Below, in pieces: positions 45,637 through 56,112 of a stretch of 64,000 bases of DNA (position 1 is the first letter of the stretch; each line of letters starts with the position of its first letter). The position numbers were made by a program, and so were the translations under genes. Below the pieces are notes generated by a model that saw only the letters and a program-made list of their open reading frames with translations, was not told where the DNA came from and did not search any database. The stretch is from Oscillospiraceae bacterium (lineage in GTDB: Bacteria; Bacillota; Clostridia; Oscillospirales; Acutalibacteraceae). The stretch lies in assembly GCA_015066175.1 (NCBI GenBank), contig SVOW01000001.1, forward strand, positions 186,001 through 250,000, given 5' to 3'.

Positions 45637-45705
45637 AAAAAAGAGGTGAAATGCCACGTGGTTTCGTGTTTTTTTGACCTCGAAGCATCAAAAAGCAAAG
45701 CTGAT

Positions 45706-45807
45706 ATGATTTTCGGCTTCCTTAATAAAAAATTCGCTTGGTTCTCCTGCCCTGCAGATAAGGTGGATAGCATTGTGAAATTTATCGGTGTACCGACTGA
45801 TGATTGA
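45706..45807 (+). pseudogene. Short ORF, possible gene remnant
   Basis: 33 codons reading MIFGFLNKKFAWFSCPAD and on to FIGVPTDD, then TGA. It looks like a plausible protein C-terminus but has no ribosome site. It sits just inside the left end of the tRNA-bounded segment. Family not recognised. Confidence 0.25.
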
Positions 45808-45830
45808 TGGTTAACCTTCACAGTAAAGAA

Positions 45831-45857
45831 ACAACCCGTGGAAAATCCACGGGTTGT
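45831..45857 (-). terminator. Hairpin after the 2512-aa gene
   Basis: ACAACCCGTGGA pairs perfectly with TCCACGGGTTGT over an AAA loop; the following minus-strand sequence is only moderately T-rich. A sister hairpin ends the gene at 58148. Confidence 0.65.
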
Positions 45858-45870
45858 CTAATAAAAATTT

Positions 45871-48800
45871 TTACCAGAGCGTCGCTGTCTTTTTAACGTG
45901 ACGCAAAACTGCAGAATAGTCAGTAACCATTACTCTGCCGTCACCGTTGACATCAGCACAGATAAGCTCATAGCCTTCAAGGGTTGTTGTTTTCTTAACG
46001 TGGCGGAGAATTGCTGAATAGTCCGTTACCATTATTCTGCCATCGCCGTTAACGTCACCTTTAAGGTGAATTTTTACATCCTGTGTGAGACTTTCGCCAT
46101 CAACTGTAATTTCATAGCTTCGTGTCACGTGGTTATTTTTAGAAACTGTAAGGATGTAATCACCGTCTGCTATATTTTTAAAAATATATGTGGCTTCTGT
46201 TCCTTGCAAAATTACCTGATAGATTTCTCCCGAAGCATCGTCTTGCAGAGTAACTGTTATTTCATCCGTTTCTGACATAAAACTTGTAATTTTGCCGCTG
46301 ACTGTTGTCTTTTCCACAGGACCAAGAGGGTCAGTGTAGTCTGAAACATAACTTTCTCCGCAAACTGAACAAGTATAGGTTGTATAGCCATACTCATCAA
46401 GTGTAGGCGGTGTTACAACAGAAATATAATCATGTCCTGTTGCTTCAACAATTGTGTCTTTGAGTGAAATTTCATTTATGCCGTCTTCATCGCTGAAGAT
46501 TTTACCGCATACAGAACAGGTCCAATATTCAATATTGCCGTCTTCTGTACATGTTGCCTGTTTCTCCTCTGTCATCTGCAGAGAATGTCCGGGACTTTCG
46601 ATTACGGTGTTTTCATTTCTTACATATCCGCAGACAGTACATTCTTCGTGTTCTGCACCGTCTGAAGTACAGGTAGCATCCGCATCTGTTACCCATTCAA
46701 AATCGTGAGGTTCATTTATAAGAGCTTCACCGCAGGAGCAGACCTTGAAATGATTTTCCCCGTCACTTGCCCACTCAAGCTCATCTGCATCATCATGTCC
46801 CTTTGCTTCAACAATTGTGTCTTCGAGTGAAATTTCATTTGTGCCGTTTTCATCGCTGAAAAGCTTACCGCAAACAGAACAGGTCCAATATTCAATATTG
46901 CCGTCTTCTGTACATGTCGCTCCTGTTGCCTCTGTATACTGAAGAGAATGTCCGAAGCTTTCGATTACGGTGTTTTCGTTTCTTACATATCCGCAGACAG
47001 TACATTCTTCGTGTTCTGCACCGTCTGAAGTACAGGTAGCATCCGCATCTGTCACCCATTCAAATTCATGTGCTTCATTTATAAGAACTTCACCGCAGGA
47101 GCATAATTTGTAATGATTTTCCTCATTAAAATTAAAATCGACTGAATTTCTGTCATCGTGTCCTTTTGATTCGATAACGGTGTCTGAAAGGAAGATTTCT
47201 GTCGTATATTCCTCATCGCTGAACATTTTGTTACAAAGCGTACAGGTCCAGTATTCGATATTACCTTCTTCAGTACACGTCGCATCTAAAAACTCTGTGT
47301 GAATAACACTTTCAGACGGATGGGCAAAAGCAGGAATTACTGTCTCCTCTGCAGTTACCCGAGTAGTTGCATCAGAATCAAGATAAAGCTTTCCGCAGGT
47401 GCATACGTAGTAAGCAATACTGCCGTCATTGAAGCAATCGGCCTCTGTACCCTCAACAAATTCAAGGATTTCACTGTTGCACACGTGTGATGCAAGTACC
47501 GTACAGCTTGCAGTATTTCCGTGGACTGTTGTTGCTGTAATAACAGCCGTTCCTTTTCCTACATACGTTACAAGGCCGTTTTGGTCAACAGTTGCCACGT
47601 CTTCGTTGTCAGATTCCCATACAAGTGATTTGTCTGATGCATTTTCGGGAGTTACTGTTGCAACAATCTGAACAGTCGGATTATCATTAGAGATATCTGC
47701 TTCTGTTTTATCAAAAACCACACTGATGCCTATAATTTCATAATCAATTGCTTGTGTTCCTTCGTTTATCACATAGTTTTTGTCAGCAATTACCGCGGTT
47801 GCAGTATATTTGCCTGCATTTGTGTTTGTGCCGTTTTCTACCTGAGCATCCACTCTTTCACCGTTGATGTCAATGTAATAGGCTGTGACGGAATGGGGAT
47901 TGCCGTCGTATTCAAACTCGGTTTCCTCACTCCAGATAATATCAACTGCCTGATGCTTGATTGTGTACGTTTTTTGCTCCGTGCCCTCTTTGATTACGTA
48001 ATTGGGGTCATCAAATACTACGGTAGCGGTATAGGTGCCCGCATCTGTATTTATGCCGTTCACAACCTCAACATAAGTAGAAGTCCAATGCTCATTAAGG
48101 AAGCTTGCAGTTATCGTATGGGAATTACCGTCATACGGAATGACAATATTTTCCGCATATATATCGTCAACATACCAGCTTATTTCAACCTCTCTGGGGA
48201 CAATTTCAATATCAGTTACCACATAACCGTCAATACCGTTAATACCGTAAAGCACCATAGTCTGAGTACCCGCATTGGTGTTGTTATCCCAGATATTAAG
48301 TGTGTAATCGTCGCCTTCCATAAGCTGAATATTTCCGATAAAGATTTTAACATCAATATCGTCACCGTAAATATATTCATCCTTAATTTCAATCACGGCA
48401 TCATCTGTAAGAGATGCTCCGTGTGAAATCTTTATGTAGCCGTCATAGGAGTTTGCATCCCAATCAAGAGAGATAATTTCTCCGTTTTCATCACGGAAGA
48501 AGCAGGACGTGCCGCGTAAGCCGTACAGACTGTGGAAATTATCAGGGGAAACTACCGTAACACCGTTTACAAATTCAGCGTTTACAAGCGAAGCAGAAGC
48601 ATCATAACCGAACACCAATTCTTCAATATCAAAGGTTCCGTTTTTTATTTCCACCCATTCATCGTTAACCTTGATTGTTTCGCATTGGAAATTACCGCCG
48701 TTTATCAACATATAAACGTCTGTTACAACATCTGCCTTAAAGATACCGCCGTTAATTTTTGCATCACCGCTGTAATTATGAAGACTTACATCTGAAGCTA

Positions 48801-51800
48801 CAAATTCACCACCGTCAATATTGAGTGTTCCGTTGTTTTTAACGGCAGTATGGCTACCCTGAATTTTACCGCCGTCAATATTAAGCCATCCGGAATTAAC
48901 AATTGTCTCGGAGGTATCTTCCGCTTCGGTGATAATCTCACCTGTGCCGATAGAATCAATTATGATTACGTTTGCGTTTTCACTGACGATAACGGCATGG
49001 TCATCATCAGGCTGCAGAATTGTCTTTCCGTTCAGGTCAAGAGTGACTGTACCTGAAGTAAATTCAATGGGACTTTCAAGAGTAACATCCTCAAGGAGAG
49101 TGAGGACTGTCTTGTTGCCCTCCTGCTGAACTGCCGTCAAAGCCTCCTCAAAGGTTTTGTAGTGTGTTGTTTCCCCCGTTTTGCCGTCCGTGACTCTTGC
49201 GACAAAAGCCTCTCTTACTTCAACGTATTCTGCAATTGAAAGCTGATCGTCGGCTACGTCGACTTTTTCAGAATAAGTGTCGTAGTAATTCACACCCTCT
49301 GCAAGAAGGTCATTAAGATAAAGAACGTTCGATTCAAGTCTGTTTTCAATTGAGATGCCTCTCGGGAAATAACCGCCGTAAAGCGTGTAACTGTCATAAG
49401 CTCTGCTAAACGTAACGGCGCCGGAAACAGTTCCGCCGTAGATATTAATTTCATCACGGGAACCGCCGTCATAGAAAGCAGCACCGTTGGCACTTGTTAT
49501 TGTACCGCCATAAACGTTTACGGCAGCACGGCCGTCTACATATATTGCCGTACCTGAGTTGCTGTCAATCTGACCGCCGTAAATATTAAGCCTTTCATTA
49601 CAATAGATGGCATATTGGTTTCTATGTATTTTATTGGATTCTACGGCAATTCTACCGCCATAGATATTGACCACGCCCGCGTTGCCTGTGATCGGACCGT
49701 CTATATAAAGTGCATATATAGAGTTGGGATATTGACCGCTGTCGTAATATCTCATAATGGTACCGCTGTAAATATTGAGTTCTTTTGCAAGATGAGCATA
49801 TACGGGATATGGGAAATTACAAAAAGCAGTTGCGGTAGAATCGCTGAGAATCATACCTCCACCTACGGAGTCTTTGATGTTAAAAATCATATCCTTATTG
49901 TTTAACCATATACCGTAATAGCCTGCATCAATTTTGATGGTTTTACCGTTCAGATCAAGAGTAACTTCACCGGGATCACTGTAAACAGATCCGTAGAAAT
50001 AATGGTCAGTCAGCACCTTTACCGTACTGCCCGTATAATTAAATGCCTCCTTCAGTGCTGCGTCAACGGTAGAATAATAACCTACCGACCTTCCGTTTGC
50101 ATCAATAATCTGAGCCGCAAGAAACTCATCTACGGTAACGTATTCCTCAAGTGCATCCTCATAAGAATAGTATTGGTTGAATACAACTTCACCGTCTTCA
50201 TAGAAGTAACGCTTAGTCTGACCGGTGAAGGTATAAAGATTGCCTATGTTAGTCGCAATACCCGTTACAAAGGTGCCGCCCTCAAAAACAATATTTGAGC
50301 TTGAAAACGTTCCTTCTTTGTCGAAAACAAGGTCAAGGTGTTCAAAGGTACCACCGTTCACGGCAACGGTTGCATTTTCGTTATAAATAAGGTCAGTTTC
50401 ACCGAAGGTGCCGCCGTTAAAAACAACGTCACCGTAGGAAGCTATATTACCTGTAAAATTACCTGAATCAACAGTAAGTGTACCGTAATTGATGATTAAC
50501 GGAATGAGGCTTCCTTCTTCATCTGTGGCAGTACTCTCAATTGTACCGTTTTCCCTGCTGTCCTTGATTGTGACGTCTGCACCTGCACCAACATTGAAAA
50601 CAGTTCCTGTTTCAGACGTCAATACATTACCGTTAATGTCAATAGTCACAATACCTGAAGTAAATTCAACGGGACTTTCAAGAGTAACATCCTCAAGGAG
50701 AGTGAGGACTGTCTTGTTGCCCTCCTGCTGAGCTGCCGCCAAAGCCTCCTCAAAGGTTTTGTAGTGCGTTGTTTCTCCCGTTTTGCCGTCCGTGACTCTT
50801 GCGACAAAGACCTCTCTTACTTCAACGTATTCTTCGATTGAAAGCTGATCGTCAGCTACATCAATTATTTCAGAATTAATGTCGTAGTAATTCACACCCT
50901 CTGCAAGAAGGTCTTTAAGGTAAAGAGTGTCGTCTGCGTTTCTGTTTGCAATCGAGATACCTCTCGGGAAATAACCACCGAAAACCTTGAATGAGTCGGT
51001 ATTTCTGCTGAAGGTAGAGGTAGCACCGCTGACGGTTCCGCCGTAGATATTTATGCCTCCAAAACCATCTTCTCTGTCATAAACAGCACAGCCTCCGTCA
51101 CTTGCGATTCTGCCACCGTAAACGTTAACGGTTGACTTGAAGCCTGATTCTATCGCAGTTTTTTTATCGTTATAAATCTCGCCTCCGTAAATATTGAGTG
51201 TTCCTTCATTGAAAATAGTACAAGAATTGTGTGAATATTCCATTTCAGCTTCTACAGCAATTCTGCCACCGTAAATATTCAGTACATTCGGAGCTGTATT
51301 ATTAGAGTCATTTATAATTGCATACAATTTTTCCGGTTTCGTGGTAGTACCGCTGCTCTTTCTCAAAATAGTACCACCGTAAATATTAACTTCAGCTGCC
51401 AGCTTAATATATAATAAGTAAGGGAAATTAAAGCCTGCACTGCTCCGGTAATCACCGAGAAGCATACCGCCGCCTGCAGAGTCCTTAATATTGAACACAA
51501 CTTCTCGTCTATCTAAAAATATAGCGTAACCACCATAACCATAAGTGATGGTTTTGCCGTTAAGGTCAAGGGTGACCTCAGCGGACTGTGTTGTGTTCTG
51601 GAAGCCCCACATATAGGTATCATTTATCATCTTTACAGTACTGCCGTCATGGTCAAATGCCGCTGAAAGTGCAAGCTCCACAGTAGAATAATTACCTACT
51701 GTTACTCCGTCCGCATCTATGACCTGAGCTGCAATAAATTCATCTATCGTAGCATAGAAGCTGTAATTTGAAGTATTTGATGGTGTGTAAACCTGTTCAC

Positions 51801-53409
51801 CTTCCGCATCAAAGAAACGCTTGGTCTGACCGGTAAAGTAATGCAGACTACCTACATTGGTTTTTATACCTGTTGTAAAGGTACCGCCCTCCAAAACAAT
51901 ATTTGATCTTGAAAATGTTCCTTCTTCATCGAAAACAAGATCAAGATGCTCAAAGGTACCGCCATTTACGGTAATGGTTGCGGTCTCACTGAAGACAAGG
52001 TCAGTTTCGCCGAAGGTACCGCCGTTAAATACAATATCACCGTAGGAAGCAATATTACCTGTAAAATTACCTGAATCAACATTAAGTGTACCGTAATTGT
52101 AAATCATAGGGATATTATTGCCATCTGAGTCTGTGGCAGTACACTCTACTGTACCATTTTCCTTACTGTCCATAATTGTGACATCAGCATCTGCACCTAT
52201 GTTCAGAACAGCATCTGTCTGTGATGTCAATGCTTTACCGTTAAGGTCAATCGTGATAACACCTGAAGAAATTTCAGCCGTAGCTTCAAGCGTGATATCA
52301 TCAAGCAGAGTAATTGTTGAGCCTGTATCATATCTTACCGCAGCGTCAACTGCTTTTTCAAATGTATCGTAATGACTGACCGCAGAAGAGCCCGATTTCT
52401 GAACTGAAACCGCAAAGTACTGCTTAACCCTGACAAAGCCCTCAACGGACGTTGCATCGTCAGCAAGATGTATAATATGGTCGTTTTCATCATAAAGAAC
52501 GACATCTTCATAAAGACACTCATTTATTGTTCTGCCGTGAAAAACAATACCGTTAGGGAATACGTTGCCGGAATAAATTGTAATAACCGCGTTTTCTCCG
52601 ATATCGGCAGTGAATTCACCGTCAACGGTTCCCGTCAAGCCTTCAGGGTCTGTTCCGCTGATATTTTGAATGGCATAGAAGTCAACGCTGCCTCCCTCTG
52701 CAACAATTGCAGGTCCTGCCGTACCTACGATTTCACCGCCGTGAAGACCGCAAAAGCCGTCTACGTTATAAACTGCACTGATACCGCTGACGTAGCCTTC
52801 AACTTCACAGTAGGAGTCTTCTCCCTTATTTTTAATGCCATAGGAGCCTGTTGAGGTTACAGTACCAAACGTACCTATTTCGCCGCTGTTTTCTATAGCG
52901 GGAAGGCTTTTTGACTGAACTGTGCCGTTCTCATATACCTGAAAATAACCTGTCTCTCTGTTAATAACGCCGCCTTTGCCCGTAATTGTACCGTCCTCAA
53001 GGGTAAGGTCGCCTTCGTTATCGATTGCAACGGCATAGTTAGAAACAATCTTACCATCTTCGCCGCTGTCTATAATTTTGACCTTTACACCGCTGCCGAT
53101 ATCAAACGGTGTAGCAAAGTCAGATGAAGTGATGGTACAGCCGTTAAGGTCAAGGATAAAATCGCCCTGAGTTACGGAATTCGTTCCGCCTATATTTACG
53201 TTTTTATCAAGAATGACAGTAGGCTTGCCTGTTATTAACTGTACAGCCTGTATTGCATCTGAAAAATACTGATATGCACCCAGCTCATTGCCGTCTTTAT
53301 CAATGATTCTCGCTGCGTTACTTGCCGCAACAGATGAGATGGGAAACATTGACATAAGCATAACAAGCGAGAGAAGTATGCTTATAAATTTACTGATTTG
53401 TTTTTTCAT
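45871..53409 (-). CDS. 2512-aa secreted beta-helix adhesin-like protein with dockerin
   Basis: Ribosome site AAAGGTGG. Signal peptide (KFISILLSLVMLMSMFPISSVAA). Residues about 35-1750 are right-handed beta-helix rungs (VNIYGGTI, FNGGTFGETDL, LDLNGKTI) arranged as large modules that begin with a TFEEAL/TLLEDVTLE block; two consecutive modules are spaced 534 residues apart. Then come MBG-type domains (about 1770-1965; YGDDIDVKIF, FEYDGNPHSVTAYY), a Big2 domain (about 1970-2050), Cys-rich units (about 2055-2365; EYWTCSVCGKLFSDE), a small beta-sandwich, and a dockerin with DVNGDGRIMVTD and DVNGDGRVMVTD. A surface adhesin or glycan-binding stalk is likely. Last gene of the island operon. Confidence 0.82.
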   Translation of the reverse strand: MKKQISKFISILLSLVMLMSMFPISSVAASNAARIIDKDGNELGAYQYFSDAIQAVQLITGKPTVILDKNVNIGGTNSVTQGDFILDLNGCTITSSDFATPFDIGSGVKVKIIDSGEDGKIVSNYAVAIDNEGDLTLEDGTITGKGGVINRETGYFQVYENGTVQSKSLPAIENSGEIGTFGTVTSTGSYGIKNKGEDSYCEVEGYVSGISAVYNVDGFCGLHGGEIVGTAGPAIVAEGGSVDFYAIQNISGTDPEGLTGTVDGEFTADIGENAVITIYSGNVFPNGIVFHGRTINECLYEDVVLYDENDHIIHLADDATSVEGFVRVKQYFAVSVQKSGSSAVSHYDTFEKAVDAAVRYDTGSTITLLDDITLEATAEISSGVITIDLNGKALTSQTDAVLNIGADADVTIMDSKENGTVECTATDSDGNNIPMIYNYGTLNVDSGNFTGNIASYGDIVFNGGTFGETDLVFSETATITVNGGTFEHLDLVFDEEGTFSRSNIVLEGGTFTTGIKTNVGSLHYFTGQTKRFFDAEGEQVYTPSNTSNYSFYATIDEFIAAQVIDADGVTVGNYSTVELALSAAFDHDGSTVKMINDTYMWGFQNTTQSAEVTLDLNGKTITYGYGGYAIFLDRREVVFNIKDSAGGGMLLGDYRSSAGFNFPYLLYIKLAAEVNIYGGTILRKSSGTTTKPEKLYAIINDSNNTAPNVLNIYGGRIAVEAEMEYSHNSCTIFNEGTLNIYGGEIYNDKKTAIESGFKSTVNVYGGRIASDGGCAVYDREDGFGGINIYGGTVSGATSTFSRNTDSFKVFGGYFPRGISIANRNADDTLYLKDLLAEGVNYYDINSEIIDVADDQLSIEEYVEVREVFVARVTDGKTGETTHYKTFEEALAAAQQEGNKTVLTLLEDVTLESPVEFTSGIVTIDINGNVLTSETGTVFNVGAGADVTIKDSRENGTIESTATDEEGSLIPLIINYGTLTVDSGNFTGNIASYGDVVFNGGTFGETDLIYNENATVAVNGGTFEHLDLVFDKEGTFSSSNIVFEGGTFVTGIATNIGNLYTFTGQTKRYFYEDGEVVFNQYYSYEDALEEYVTVDEFLAAQIIDANGRSVGYYSTVDAALKEAFNYTGSTVKVLTDHYFYGSVYSDPGEVTLDLNGKTIKIDAGYYGIWLNNKDMIFNIKDSVGGGMILSDSTATAFCNFPYPVYAHLAKELNIYSGTIMRYYDSGQYPNSIYALYIDGPITGNAGVVNIYGGRIAVESNKIHRNQYAIYCNERLNIYGGQIDSNSGTAIYVDGRAAVNVYGGTITSANGAAFYDGGSRDEINIYGGTVSGAVTFSRAYDSYTLYGGYFPRGISIENRLESNVLYLNDLLAEGVNYYDTYSEKVDVADDQLSIAEYVEVREAFVARVTDGKTGETTHYKTFEEALTAVQQEGNKTVLTLLEDVTLESPIEFTSGTVTLDLNGKTILQPDDDHAVIVSENANVIIIDSIGTGEIITEAEDTSETIVNSGWLNIDGGKIQGSHTAVKNNGTLNIDGGEFVASDVSLHNYSGDAKINGGIFKADVVTDVYMLINGGNFQCETIKVNDEWVEIKNGTFDIEELVFGYDASASLVNAEFVNGVTVVSPDNFHSLYGLRGTSCFFRDENGEIISLDWDANSYDGYIKISHGASLTDDAVIEIKDEYIYGDDIDVKIFIGNIQLMEGDDYTLNIWDNNTNAGTQTMVLYGINGIDGYVVTDIEIVPREVEISWYVDDIYAENIVIPYDGNSHTITASFLNEHWTSTYVEVVNGINTDAGTYTATVVFDDPNYVIKEGTEQKTYTIKHQAVDIIWSEETEFEYDGNPHSVTAYYIDINGERVDAQVENGTNTNAGKYTATAVIADKNYVINEGTQAIDYEIIGISVVFDKTEADISNDNPTVQIVATVTPENASDKSLVWESDNEDVATVDQNGLVTYVGKGTAVITATTVHGNTASCTVLASHVCNSEILEFVEGTEADCFNDGSIAYYVCTCGKLYLDSDATTRVTAEETVIPAFAHPSESVIHTEFLDATCTEEGNIEYWTCTLCNKMFSDEEYTTEIFLSDTVIESKGHDDRNSVDFNFNEENHYKLCSCGEVLINEAHEFEWVTDADATCTSDGAEHEECTVCGYVRNENTVIESFGHSLQYTEATGATCTEDGNIEYWTCSVCGKLFSDENGTNEISLEDTIVEAKGHDDADELEWASDGENHFKVCSCGEALINEPHDFEWVTDADATCTSDGAEHEECTVCGYVRNENTVIESPGHSLQMTEEKQATCTEDGNIEYWTCSVCGKIFSDEDGINEISLKDTIVEATGHDYISVVTPPTLDEYGYTTYTCSVCGESYVSDYTDPLGPVEKTTVSGKITSFMSETDEITVTLQDDASGEIYQVILQGTEATYIFKNIADGDYILTVSKNNHVTRSYEITVDGESLTQDVKIHLKGDVNGDGRIMVTDYSAILRHVKKTTTLEGYELICADVNGDGRVMVTDYSAVLRHVKKTATLW
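49069..50932. repeat. Internal module duplication in the 2512-aa gene (1602-bp offset)
   Basis: The stretch near 49069-49330 recurs almost base for base near 50671-50932, and flanking beta-helix text is related throughout the interval. A more distant third module start lies near 52300. This points to duplication of a 534-residue block. Confidence 0.8.
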
Positions 53410-53457
53410 ATTAAAACCACCTTTACATCCGCCGTTAAAACACGGTCTTCTCTGAAT

Positions 53458-55227
53458 TTACCATAAGAAAGCAATTTTCTTTACATGCCTGAGAACAGCT
53501 GAATAATCTGTAATCATAACTTTACCATTTAAATCGATATCAGCACATTGAAGCTCATATCCTTCAAGAAGTGATGTTTTCTTAACGTGTCTGAGGATTA
53601 CCGAATAGTCAGTAATCATAATTTTACCGTCACCGTTAACATCACCTTTGAGATGGATTTTAACATCCTGAGTAATATCTGAACCATTTACTGTAATTTC
53701 ATAGTTTCGTGTTACATGGTTGTTTTTGGAAATTGTGAGAATATAATTATCGTCTGCCACATTTTCAAAACTATATGTTGCTTCAGTACCTTTTACAGTA
53801 GTCTGAATGATAATTTGTTCTGAAGAAGCTGATTTCAAGACAATCGTTATATCATCAGTTTCTGACATAAAGCTTGTTACCTTACCGCTAATTGTAAATT
53901 TTGAGGAAGTGGTTTTATCCTTATATGTTGCAACAGCAGCAACATCTGAAGCAGGCATTATAAATGTCGTTACTGAGCTTGTTTCATCTACAACCGTTGC
54001 ACCTGTTACAACCCACTTGTCAAACTCTTTGTCCAAAGCAGGCGTCTTTGCAGTAAGTGTAATTATTTCACCTGCCACTGCGGTTTTCGGTGATGCCGTA
54101 CCGTTTGTTACGGTGACGGAGTATGTTTCAGGCACCTCGCCACTGTTGATTTCAAGAACATTTGACCATTCAGAAGGACCGTGTGAACCCGTAAAACGGA
54201 TACGAAGCTTCATATTAGTGTCTTCCTCAAAAGGTACATCGTGATTGAAAGCTATTCTGTTACCGTTTGAAAGGCACCAATCGCCCCATGAATTCGCCGT
54301 ATCAAAGATCTGCCAATCACCGTCCTCAATACTCACTTGAGTTTCAAGGCCGTCAAACCAGCCGTCACCAAACATCTCATAATATATATTTGTCATCCAC
54401 ACTGATTCAGGTGTGGTCTGTACATATTCAAGGTCAAATGTGCCGTATTCATTACTTATAATTTTCAGCTCAGAGATAATAGGTGCTTCATATACTGTGG
54501 GCTCTTCGGGGATAATCTGTGTTGAATTTCTGCCGAAAACAGCACTTTCTGACCAATCGGAGAACTTTGACTGCCTTTCACCGGGACCTTCGCCTTCTTC
54601 ATACTGTACCAGCGGCTCCCACTCCATATAGTAGCGGCAACGGATGTAAAGGCTGTGATTTTCTGTGTCAAAGGAATAAATATTCTCCTCATACCCGTAA
54701 TCTGAATAAATCTCGGTAATAATAGCCGGTTGATAAGGTATGAAGGTTGAGCTACCCTGACCCTCGTGATATGTCAGCCAGAAAAACTCAAAATCATCCA
54801 CCATATGGTCCGTTATGCTCTTGTATTGATAACCGTCAGCATAACCGCCTATCCATGGAGTGGTATCCCATTCCTCTGTATATTGCCAATTTTCCTCATT
54901 GTCCAGAGATACATCGTACTGCATGACAATACTAAAGTAATAAAGACCGTTTTTTTCATAGAATGCATCACTGTCGTTATAGTATTCAGCAGCAAGCTGC
55001 GAAACTTCAGAGTCAACAACCATAAACATACGCAGGTCGTCATGCCGTCCCTCATTTGCATCACCGTCAGTATAAATAAAATAGTCGGGTGCTTTGGGTG
55101 TGGGAAATTCAAATTCAGAAATGTTGCTTTCTTGGGCAGCGTTTGTATGCATAGCGGTGACAGAAACAACGCTGAACACCATAATCAAGCTGAGAAGCAC
55201 CGCTAAAATTTTTCTAAAAGTCTTCAT
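53458..55227 (-). CDS. Secreted dockerin protein with InlB-like repeat
   Basis: 589 residues, AAGGAG site, 20 bases after the zinc-ribbon gene. Signal peptide (RKILAVLLSLIMVFSVVSVTAM). Residues about 40-370 form a Trp/Tyr-rich region I do not recognise (SYDG-like acidic loops, WTYHEG-type aromatics), possibly carbohydrate-binding. About 375-445 is a divergent InlB B-repeat (VTNGTASPKTAVAGEIITLTA ... FDKWVVTGA ... FIMPASDVAAVATYK; listed in pieces). It ends with the same small beta-sandwich and dockerin (DVNGDGKIMITD, DIDLNGKVMITD) as its neighbour. Probably co-expressed with and docked beside the 2512-aa protein. Confidence 0.75.
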   Translation of the reverse strand: MKTFRKILAVLLSLIMVFSVVSVTAMHTNAAQESNISEFEFPTPKAPDYFIYTDGDANEGRHDDLRMFMVVDSEVSQLAAEYYNDSDAFYEKNGLYYFSIVMQYDVSLDNEENWQYTEEWDTTPWIGGYADGYQYKSITDHMVDDFEFFWLTYHEGQGSSTFIPYQPAIITEIYSDYGYEENIYSFDTENHSLYIRCRYYMEWEPLVQYEEGEGPGERQSKFSDWSESAVFGRNSTQIIPEEPTVYEAPIISELKIISNEYGTFDLEYVQTTPESVWMTNIYYEMFGDGWFDGLETQVSIEDGDWQIFDTANSWGDWCLSNGNRIAFNHDVPFEEDTNMKLRIRFTGSHGPSEWSNVLEINSGEVPETYSVTVTNGTASPKTAVAGEIITLTAKTPALDKEFDKWVVTGATVVDETSSVTTFIMPASDVAAVATYKDKTTSSKFTISGKVTSFMSETDDITIVLKSASSEQIIIQTTVKGTEATYSFENVADDNYILTISKNNHVTRNYEITVNGSDITQDVKIHLKGDVNGDGKIMITDYSVILRHVKKTSLLEGYELQCADIDLNGKVMITDYSAVLRHVKKIAFLW

Positions 55228-55247
55228 AACATTCTCCTTTTACACAA

Positions 55248-56099
55248 TCAGAATTTAAATAAATCCTTAAGACCTATCTGTTTTTTCGGTTCAGGCTTTA
55301 CGTAATCAAAACCGCCCGTAGGTTCACTTTTATCAAAATAAATCATGGGACAATCGGGATCACCGTCAAAGCAATGCTCTGTGCTTGCATGATAAACAAC
55401 GCTGTCAATCTTCTTATAAAGATGGTCGATGTCGGGATACTGTCCCGCCTGACGGAAGCCGTTCTGCAGAAGAAGCTGACGATAAGCAATCACAGCCTCC
55501 TTCGCTGCGATATGATTGCCTGCAAAATCTGCAGAGAAGCCGTAGCAGCCGATGTCATATTCTTCAATGCAATAGTTTGTTCCGCCGCAAGTCCATTTCG
55601 GAAAACACGGAAGCTTTTCCTCCCACTGTGCCATAATGTCTGCGTTTTTCTTTTCGATTGCCTGTTCTTCCTTTATTGCCGAGGGGAGCTTTTCGCCACA
55701 TTCCTGACAGAATTTTGTACCTATGGTGTTCTGCTTCCCGCATTTTGTGCAAACCGCATCCTCTGCAACTGTCTGCTCAGGAAGCTGAGTTCCGCATTCG
55801 GGACAGAATTTTTTATCAGCAGTTGTACTTTTTCCGCACGAAGGACAAATCTTCATGTTTCTGCTCATTTCCGTTGCATAGCCCTGTGTTGCTCTTTCAA
55901 GATTTTTGAAGGCTCCCTCAAGACCTGATGTGTGACTGCTCTGTGTCTGCTGATTGTGAGATGCATTGTCAAAATGCTCTGCAGTTTTGTTTACAAACTC
56001 AGTTGCCTTAGGCTCAACGGCTTTCGTAATTGCATTTCCCACCGCTTTGCCTACCGCATCTCTTACTCCGTTTCTTATTGCTCTTTCCAAAAATCCCAT
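55248..56099 (-). CDS. Double zinc-ribbon protein
   Basis: 283 residues, AAGGGGGG site. The N-terminal 80 residues are helical and Ala-rich (RNGVRDAVGKAVGNAITKAV), similar to proteins that coat or insert into membranes. Two zinc ribbons follow (CPSCG...CPECG near 86-105; CTKCG...CQECG near 117-137). The C-terminal domain (about 155-283) has CFPKWTCGGTNYCIEEYDIGC and an acidic end with Pro-Lys repeats. It is cytosolic and of unknown function, between the small LuxR-type regulator (13 bases) and the dockerin genes. Confidence 0.68.
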   Translation of the reverse strand: MGFLERAIRNGVRDAVGKAVGNAITKAVEPKATEFVNKTAEHFDNASHNQQTQSSHTSGLEGAFKNLERATQGYATEMSRNMKICPSCGKSTTADKKFCPECGTQLPEQTVAEDAVCTKCGKQNTIGTKFCQECGEKLPSAIKEEQAIEKKNADIMAQWEEKLPCFPKWTCGGTNYCIEEYDIGCYGFSADFAGNHIAAKEAVIAYRQLLLQNGFRQAGQYPDIDHLYKKIDSVVYHASTEHCFDGDPDCPMIYFDKSEPTGGFDYVKPEPKKQIGLKDLFKF

Positions 56100-56112
56100 A
56101 GGATATCCCCCC

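Noticed and set aside
45334-45657. 107-aa minus-strand ORF containing KPRVEG...SPSAPA-like text
   Set aside because: This text is the translation of the tRNA-Trp fragment and its insert, a known annotation artefact near tRNA genes.
45240-45870. Search for an integrase or transposase at the island border
   Set aside because: No ORF of suitable length or with Arg-His-Arg-Tyr or DDE character is present; only a 33-codon remnant was found.
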